Notes under the pieces: generated by a model
Databases searched by the model: none
What the model saw: the letters and a program-made list of their open reading frames with translations, nothing else
What the model was told of the DNA's origin: nothing
Source: Oopsacas minuta
Lineage: Eukaryota; Porifera; Hexactinellida; Lyssacinosida; Leucopsacidae
Length of the DNA: 64,000 nucleotides
Assembly (NCBI GenBank): GCA_024704765.1
Contig: JAKMXF010000304.1
Coordinates: forward strand, 344,322-408,321
Direction of reading: 5' to 3'
Position numbers and translations under genes: made by a program
Part shown: positions 56,774 to 64,000 of the stretch, piece after piece
Layout of the letters: the number at the start of each line of letters is the position of its first letter
Position numbering within the stretch: position 1 is the stretch's first letter

Positions 56774-56962
56774 CAGTACATCATTTCTGATATTATCGAG
56801 AGAGCAAAACTTTTTGCTTCTTGAATTTGGCATTTGCAACTTGAGACGTCGAACAAGACATTGAATTCGGAATTATAGGCTGGACACGGTCAGGATATTG
56901 CTTGTTTTGGATACTTTTCTGTAGTATTTAGCTCTCTCAATAATATCAGAAATGATGTACTG

Positions 56963-57199
56963 TTATATGTGGAGCTCTGATTTTGTGGGTATGGAAGACA
57001 AATTATAGATACGCACTAATACTTCAGTTAATTCTTTCGCTATATCATCTCTAGTTGATTTAGAATCTTCATTTCTAAGTATACTATAATGATTGTATAG
57101 ATCTAGTTTTATTGGGAGTAGATTTTCTTGGATGGGTCCAGGATAACCAAAACCAGGATGAAATACTACAATGCTAAGCGTGTATCCTGCCATAATCAA
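56963..57199 (-). CDS. 78-codon transposon-protein segment, right arm
   Basis: The inverted copy of the frame in the left arm differs at only three residues (Pro to Gln after GPI, Ile to Thr after IP, Gln to His near the end). In this orientation the sequence continues past a stop into the central spacer. There, another frame reads NVLFDVSSCKCQIQEAKSF, completing the family pattern. The family has no function known to me. Preservation of the frame in both arms may reflect recent duplication or gene conversion rather than selection. Confidence 0.45.
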   Translation of the reverse strand: MIMAGYTLSIVVFHPGFGYPGPIQENLLPIKLDLYNHYSILRNEDSKSTRDDIAKELTEVLVRIYNLSSIPTKSELHI

Positions 57200-57810
57200 A
57201 ATTACATAAATTATAGGAATATAATCACTCTATAATATTGAGTGATTTTGGCGAGTTTTATTTAGATACAATAATTGACCATAAATTCCATGCTAGATAA
57301 ATGGTAACTAAGTTAAGAGCCAGAGATAAGGAAAGTTAATAAAATTTCTTTGTCGTAATCTATTGATGAATTTAGATCTAGAGACAGAATTATACTAAGT
57401 TTGGCGAGGATATAGCTATTCATTGTAAGAATTGTGCATTTGCAAATCTTCAGAAAAAAAGGGGGGTGGATAATATTATTAGGGTATGATAGAATTTGCA
57501 AACAATATCTTGATAACTTGAGTATCTTTGGACATAGAAATTAGCCTAATACCCCATTCGAAAGCAAATATGCAACTTACTATTACCAAATATTATATCT
57601 AAAGGGGCTAAGTCAAAGGAATTGGAAAATTCGGACAATTTAAAGTCAAGTTTGCGAAAGTGACACAGCAAAAATATAAAACCGCAAGGGTCAACTCGAA
57701 ATATTTTTAAATTAATGCCTCGTATTTTCCTAGAAAAGACTAAAGGAAACTTTTGCCTTAGGTAGAAGTTAAGGCGACCATGTATACTTTCCTTGATCCG
57801 ACCTACTGTG

Positions 57811-59329
57811 TATCTACGAAGGAAACCGTCCAAACACGCCGAAAACTAATGGAAAGTATTTTGTAAAATTTCCTTAGTCGACTGAGAACCAAGCTCTGAT
57901 GTATGGAAGAAATACATATAAGTTCTTTACTCTACTTTGAAATAGCAAAATTTGCTTACTGTCACTACTCTAGTATTTTACCACAACACACTTGTGTAGT
58001 TACTACAGATATCAAATGCTACACCACAACACCTTTGGTCAGAGAACATTTGTGCTTTTTTAGCACTCCTGAAAATGGGATTTAAATAATTCTAGGGCAT
58101 ACCGAGTGACATTGGAGTATTTTTTTACTAGTTTATTTGACATATGATCACGTCCCTCATCACCAGTAGATAAGTGCGCTCGTTTAAGTACCATAAGTAC
58201 TGAATTTAGACCTGCTTTTGAAGAAGATAATATCCATGACGGTTCTTGGAAGCAGGGTTTGTAGCTGCTTATTTAGGATCTTCAATTGTTGAATAATATT
58301 CATCTTTGTGCATCAAGAATTTTTTCAAGTCTCATATTTCTTTTAAAGCTCCCTGTAAAATATTTCTTCATAGGAATAATTCATGTTGTTGTGTATGAGT
58401 TGATTCAAATACGAAATATATTCAAAACCTTTCCGATTCTACATTTTATAATCGGACAAACACGATCTGAACTACGAAGCCATTTTTATTGACTATGCCA
58501 CAAGTGTTTGTGTGTGAAGGGAAGAGATAATTGGAGGTCATATATCGATGACAACAATCAAAGTTGCCAATCCAATCCAATCGATTCAGATTGGATATCG
58601 ATTGCCAATCCATTCAATGAGCAACTCGATCGATTTGTTACAATCGTAACACATTATTATATGCCAGTTTTTAATGAAATTACCATAATTTTGAAGTAAA
58701 CGACCAATAAACCCCTTTCTAAGTTTCAAGTTTTCTAGAAATTTCCCGGCAGTCAAAATAATACCTACAATTATGTATTAATTTTACTGCATATAGCTAT
58801 TTCAAAGGATTAAACTGAACCATGAAATAACCTAGTGCTTTACTTCGTGTGTTTCAACAAATATAGTTTTATATTTGAGGACTCTAACAATTATACATAC
58901 TGACTGATTGCCTTGTAGGCAATTTGTGTAACAAGAGATCTTGAATTAAGTCATTTCATGAAACAGCTGGAAAAATTAGTCATTTCATGAAACAACTACG
59001 CGAAATTCCTAAATTTTCAGGCATTATGTGAAATGACTGATAACACAGATTGACTGTAACATATATACGAACCGATTTAAAACCACCCCATATGAAAGAC
59101 AGGGAATATGTCCATATTACCCATTTACGAGTATTAGTTTATTGGGTTGAATAATATTTACTGCATTAAATTCTGGAAAAGGTGCAGATGAGTATACAAT
59201 AGAAACCGGATTTTTGGCCAATTTTGTATTAAGAAAATAGTCAGAAACTCTAATTGACACATTACTAAATGGTTGTTCAATAAATAATGAGTTTTTTTCA
59301 TAATTTATATAGTAAACCTATACTTATCA
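57811..59329. other. No recognised gene; small repeats
   Basis: GTCATTTCATGAAACA occurs at 58950 and again at 58979, with an inverted relative TGTGAAATGACT near 59020. CAATCCAATC/GATTGGAT variants cluster at 58570-58625. No gene or transposon end was recognised. Confidence 0.4.
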
Positions 59330-60085
59330 TAATTGATTATCAAATGTTTCGATAAATTCCCCTGTAACTTTGTACATCGTTCCATCGTTCTGGTAACTTT
59401 CAAGCCCAGTGATATACAATTCTTTAGGGGTCCCTTTTCCCAGTGTTTTATTCGTACTCCAGCCGTTTCAAATCCTCAAATCTCCCCTCGAAGGGGTCTC
59501 TTCATCTCTCCAAACAGTCAGTAGTCGCTAGGAGCCAGGTCTGGACTATACGGGGATGAGGGAGGCATTCGAATCCTAAGTCGCCAATTGCAGCCATTGT
59601 CTTGGAGATTACATGGGGCCTTGCGTTGTCATGTTGCAGCAGTACGCCACGTGTCAACCTGCCTCGCATCTGACGTTAATCGCTTGACGCAATTTTTTCA
59701 ATTCGTCAATGTAATAATCACAGTTTATGATGGTCTTCTCAGGCAACTAGTCGAGGTGTTTTTTCCTTCCCTATCCCAAAATACTGTTGCCATTCTCTTC
59801 CCTGCTGATTTTGCGGCCTTTATCTTGATGGGTACAGGTTCATCACTTCTTTTCCACTGCTCCCATTGACTTTAGCTCTCTGGTTCATAATAATGAAACC
59901 AAATTTCATCCTCCGTTACTATACGATCCAAAATGTCTTCCTCTGCCTTGTATCTTGAAAGTAATTCTTTGCTAACTCTGACCCTTTCGCGTTTTTGTTC
60001 TTTTGAAATAAGTTTTTGGACCCAACGCGCAGTTAACTTCAACATTTCCAGATCTTCAGTGATAATCGAGTGTAGTGTGGATTTT
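59330..60085 (-). pseudogene. Mariner (DD34D-type) transposase remnant
   Basis: Minus-strand blocks: ARWVQKLISKEQKRERVRVS with KELLSRYKAEEDILDRIVTE and DEIWFHYYEPESK (59885-60020), the W-V-P-H to T-GDE-x-W region with the first catalytic Asp. Decayed VYW-x-GK/EKTP sequence follows. Then LTRGVLLQHDNARPHVISKT and AAIGDLGFECLPHP (59560-59660) give the H-DNARPH motif with the second Asp. The third Asp region is shifted out of frame (LLATTD near 59525). The final part RDPFEGRFEDLKRLEYE is at 59440-59500. Many indels and stops are present, and ends were not located. Confidence 0.85.
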
Positions 60086-62361
60086 GATATACCTACACAT
60101 ACGAATATATATACTGTTTAGGGACTTTGTACAGAATTCAGTTTTCACCATACTCATATTGCTAAAGTGTTTTGGTTTCATGGTCGTTTCGCGAGTAATC
60201 ATAGTCGCCAAGCTGAATAGAAAAGTCATACAGATACAAATATTGCAGAAGAAAGAGGTTCAAGAACATCTTTATAATGGTAAGCGGGAGTGCATGTATA
60301 TAGCAACACTAACACTTTTGCAAATACTCATTAGTTTACTTGAATTTATATGTTTACCATTCTATTTGTCATTTAGAGTGAGCATATTTGGAAGATAAAA
60401 CGATGAGACCGAATATATTTTTGCAGACTAAAATTCTCTTCCACTACTCATAAAACATTCTAAGAAACCAATACAATCATTGGATCTTTTCTACTTTCTT
60501 TCAACCCAATATACCTACAGACTACTACAAGATCTGATGTGCCAAACTCTCTAATCTTTTTAATGTTGAGGTGGTGGAGCAGGTCACACAAAATTACTTC
60601 AACTCTATAGGGTAGCAAACAACCCCATAAAAGGTGGACAACCCTCATCGTTATTAAAATATGTTGTAGATGGTAATTGATAATTTATTATTTGTTTCCC
60701 CTAATATTTTGTGTTAATTTGAAGATATTACAGCAAAGAACTCATCGAAAGATTATGAACTGATGTATACAATTTTTGTATCAATTCGTTATACTATCCA
60801 AAAGATATAAAATTTACGAGTCGAGTACCTCATATTCGAGTTCTACTGTACAGTACTTATTTTAATATATTGCCAAAATGACCCAAGATAGCATTATGTA
60901 GAATAATTGTATAGATGTTCCATAGAATCCAGATAGTTCATAAATACAACCACCAAATGAGGTTGTTTAAACATTTCGAGTCTATATTCGAAATTTTACA
61001 GGCAGGGCGATCGTTTATTCGGAGCCCTATAGTACTTTAATATTATATCTTATGTCCAGTGTTCCCTAAAGGCCGGAAATTATTCTTCCTCCTTACTTAT
61101 CGTGTCTCTCTATGTGCAACTGGAGGTCCTGGCTCCACTTTTATTCTCCGAGCACCCACTGACACATAATTACTCCAAGGGACCAGAAAAATCTCAACTT
61201 TCTGGACCAATTGCAAACAAATCGTTATTTCTTGCTTTTTGTTTCGCTCCTTGACCTTACTGATTGTTTCCTACACACATTGACTCTCCTCTAGAACTAG
61301 CCACCAGATTAATTTTGCCCCCCTACCAGACTTTAAAGCCACACAACACCACCGCGCTTCTACCCAACTTTATATATATATATATACAAATGAATACGTG
61401 CGCAATTTAATTAAGTATGCAGCAGTAAAGAATATCTTATATTTGAGTGGAGCATGTTATTGTTAAGAATTTTCCTCTAGGACTCAAACTTGTCCGAGCC
61501 AGGCATAAAACTCCCTTTCCGGCCAAAATCAGCCCGATATCTTCCCTTTCTTAATTATTCCGGCATTCCGTACTTATAAACTTTTGAATATGTATATTAG
61601 GGTACATCAGTTACCCTATTGAACGAAATCAAATGTCTTTACAGTCTTACTACTAATTATGTTTTCTATATGGTTTAATTAATCATTATACCTAAATGAG
61701 TTGCATATGTAGTTAGTGGTACCCAAATGGAATTTTGTGATGATACTTGTTGTTTGTGCTTTTTGACTGGGTTTCATCTAAATTTGGTTAAATATTTAAT
61801 TGGATCATGGCCAACTATGCTACGGCTAGTTAAGTTGAGGATTGTCAAATATTTACTATTCCTTTGCTAATATTCTAATTGATCATGAAGAATTCCGCCA
61901 ATCGTCATTAATTTAACTCTTATTAGGTTATCACATATGGAGTAGTTATCAGAACACTTTTGAGCATGATTAGTCAGACACTATGACGCCGTACAAATTC
62001 AGTTTACGGGAAACACCAGAAATTTGACTAAACATTGAAATCGTAAGAATTGAGTCTTGATTGCTTCTGATACAAACAAAACACGAATGTATCACGGCTT
62101 GCAATCATGCTTTAAAATACTATGTAAATTTCCTTAGTTCGTTGCATTGTCACTGATTTTCTGTGCCGACTACACAGAAAAGTTTATGCATTTAGCAATG
62201 AAATCATATAATAATGCTAACATCTGGTTATATAAGGATAGAACAGCTTCCGTACTATGAAAGTTAAATGTATTAGTCTATCACACTCAGAACGGCCTAT
62301 CGGTTGGCTGTTAGATTTCTGCTCTCCGTTTAGATTAAGTCTTATTTGTATCCATTTCTAG
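60086..62361. other. No recognised feature before the kinesin exon
   Basis: AT-rich with a TATATATATATATA tract near 61372-61385. Frames at 60075-60398 and 60460-60648 have no recognisable domain. It is the last 2.3 kb of the kinesin intron, ending in a pyrimidine-rich acceptor (ATCCATTTCTAG). Confidence 0.4.
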
Positions 62362-62784
62362 GTTGAGATATCATTCTACGAGATTTATAATGAACATATA
62401 TATGATCTCCTGGCTAGTCAAAAGAATCGTAAGGAGCGCACACAGCTACGTGTTAGAGAGCATCCGGTCTTAGGGCCTTATATAGAAGATTTAAGTACAT
62501 ATGTAGCTACAGGATATATTGATGTTGAACATTGGCTAACATTAGGCAACAGATTTAGAGCTACTGCCGCTACTGGTATGAATGAGCGATCTAGCAGAAG
62601 TCACTCTTGTTTCATGCTAGTGGTTACTCAGAATAGAGAGTTAGAAGGAGAAGAGGCAAGTATAGTGAGCAAAATCAATTTAGTCGATCTCGCTGGTAGC
62701 GAGAGAGTGAAAAACTCTTTTACAAGTTCAGAACGCCTCCGAGAAGGACAAAACATCAACAGATCTTTACACACATTAGGGAAG
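62362..62784 (+). CDS. KIF14: KIF14-like kinesin, motor domain exon with switch I and II
   Basis: A 423-base phase-0 exon (141 codons) between TTTCTAG and AAG|GTTTGT. It reads VEISFYEIYNEHIYDLLASQ and LRVREHPVLGPYIEDLSTYV, then LGNRFRATAATGMNERSSRS with switch I (NERSSRSH). It continues with KINLVDLAGSERVKNSFTSS, which holds switch II (DLAGSE), and INRSLHTLGK. RATAATGMN is typical of KIF14 proteins, whereas KIF1-type motors have VAATNMN. It continues directly from the P-loop exon. Microtubule-binding loops after LGK and all downstream domains (FHA, stalk) must lie beyond 64000, because I see no further exon in the last 1.2 kb. Confidence 0.93.
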
Positions 62785-64000
62785 GTTTGTTTCTAGCGTA
62801 AATTGAATCAATTGTGACCTTTGTCCTCGTTTTTGCCATGATCTCGTACCTGAGCTCCTTTAGGCAAAGGAGTATGCAGCGTGAGGCCATTGGGTCACAT
62901 GGCACACCTAAGATTGCGTTTGCTTACCAGTTTTTCATTGCAATGTTTATATGAATCCAGGAATTACCGCTCATGGCAACCTCTTTGCGTACTTACTTCG
63001 TACTATCCTAGCATCCAAGCGATCCTTCTGCCTCCAAGTATCTCATGAGCTGCAATTACATGCATTATCATGAAATAGCTAGGGTCATCGCTTCTCCAGG
63101 TGCCTCGATTTCTGCGATAAGGTGTGCTTTTGTTTGTAGGTCAGACTTGATTAAATTCGAAATGCGAAATTTGGATTCAGCATATTTTTTGTTACATAGC
63201 TTAGCAATTATTATCTACCGTTATTTATAATTACATATTTTTGATTACTATTTTATATATTTATTACTAAACTAATAATTTGACGCTAACAATACGCTAG
63301 CTACTTTAAAGCACTTCGTTCTCCCCGAATCTGTGTCACATGTGGCAGAAGTGGCAAATATCAAATATATCTACTTCACTTCGTATGAAAATATATACCA
63401 AAAATCGAATACATTTCCGACTATACAAGTATCTGCATGTTCGATAGAGGAGCTGTGGACGTTTTATGCAATATCGATTATTTCAAACTCTCACTTTATC
63501 TGTTTGAAGAATCTTAAATAGTGTTGATGATGATGCAATACATCTTGTACAAATATTCTAGTGATGTGCCGCTTCTGAACTTGGCATACTTGGGTATACA
63601 GACCCGTGGGAATCAAATATGCTATCAGAATTGTTCCATCTTTTATGAATTATCTGCAATCTGCAATTGAATATTTAACTATCTCATTATCTATATAATG
63701 AGCAAAGTTGACTAGAAAATATCTAATCGGGAAAATACTCGAGTAGGTCAGTAAAATGTTAACTCCAATAGTCAGATTGTTCTTTCAGCTATATTTTCAT
63801 ATGCACATTCTTATCTTTGCCATACTGCCAGGATTTACAATTGTATATTTAGAGTTGTACAAATACTTTTGTTCAGCTAGATTAGTTTTCACCAATATAT
63901 TTATTGTTTCTATGGTTCTGCATTCGATAAATGTCAGCTTGCTACTTATTTATACAATGCTACATTTTTGGTTCTTGTTCTGACAGTTCAATCAGTTTGT
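62785..64000 (+). other. Kinesin intron, continuing past the window
   Basis: Starts GTTTGT after LHTLGK. No acceptor followed by the expected kinesin continuation (V-I-S-x-L ... PYRDS-x-LT-x-LL) was found, so the intron runs off the right edge. Frames at 63045-63230, 63333-63521 and 63756-63983 are unrecognised. Confidence 0.7.

Larger units (their letters stand above)
55927..57810. mobile_element. Giant foldback palindrome (two 875-bp arms)
   Basis: The left arm 55931-56805 is repeated in inverted orientation at 56931-57804, with only scattered differences by eye, around a 125-bp unique centre. Both arms start AGG-x-CGGATC-x-A-x-GAAAGTATAC, contain the same GGGGGGTGGATAATATTATT tract (inverted on the left) and carry the same 78-codon frame. 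The outer right end reads CACAGTAGGTCGGATC inverted, next to TA. The left end lies directly against the maT-like element. It is a foldback-type transposon or an inverted dimer of one transposon end. Confidence 0.93.
34403..62361 (+). other. Intron of the kinesin gene (27,959 bp)
   Basis: It starts GTTAGC and ends TTTCTAG. The exons on either side join in phase 0 within the motor domain without loss of residues (FK|VEISFYEIYNE), so no coding exon is expected inside. The intron contains at least ten recognisable transposons and several more MITEs. Confidence 0.9.

Noticed and set aside
1-64000. CRISPR arrays, bacterial operons, phage genes, tRNA or rRNA genes
   Set aside because: No regularly spaced repeats with unique spacers, no dense same-strand intact genes, and no cloverleaf or rRNA-like sequence were recognised. 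The content is eukaryotic throughout.

Overview
The window is AT-rich eukaryotic DNA (roughly two thirds A+T by eye), almost certainly from a metazoan. It shows GT-AG introns, a kinesin gene split by very long introns, and remnants of most eukaryotic transposon superfamilies. Several families (mariner, maT-like and rosa-like elements, P-like elements, OTU-carrying Gypsy) would suit an arthropod or another invertebrate, but the species cannot be fixed from the sequence. No bacterial operon, CRISPR array, rRNA or tRNA gene was seen.

The only convincing host gene is a plus-strand KIF14/nebbish-type kinesin. Two motor-domain exons are clear, 33971-34402 and 62362-62784. Both are in phase 0 with consensus splice sites, and together they run from the motor N-terminus to just after switch II. 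A third exon at 6053-6284 carries a plausible start codon and ends in phase 0 at a good donor site, so it is a candidate first coding exon. The two introns would be 27,686 and 27,959 bp, and nearly everything else in the window lies inside them or upstream. The rest of the kinesin lies beyond the right edge.

Region by region. 0-5 kb: Tigger-like MITEs and a decayed P/THAP9-like copy. 5.0-6.0 kb: a 275-bp exact repeat around a single N, which looks like two haplotypes, with and without a Tc1 insertion, joined in the assembly. 6.3-34 kb (intron 1): hAT, a Ty3/Gypsy fragment, Harbinger, mariner, an unnamed zinc-finger-like transposon protein bracketed by inverted repeats (22.5-24.8 kb), and a P-like element (29.4-33.8 kb) split by a Tc1-like DD37E copy. 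34.4-62.4 kb (intron 2): a complete P-like element with a target duplication and a THAP domain interrupted by a Harbinger-type MITE (35.4-40.0 kb), a second Tc1-like DD37E copy, a Gypsy element with an OTU protease domain (41.7-43.5 kb), a Tigger copy, a ZMYM1-like hAT element, rosa-like and maT-like mariners, a 1.9-kb foldback palindrome (55.9-57.8 kb) and another mariner.

All recognised transposon coding regions carry stops or frameshifts. The expected direct product of this window is therefore kinesin pre-mRNA, from which about 28 kb of transposon debris must be spliced twice. Many transposon boundaries and nesting relations can still be read, which gives a relative history of invasions.
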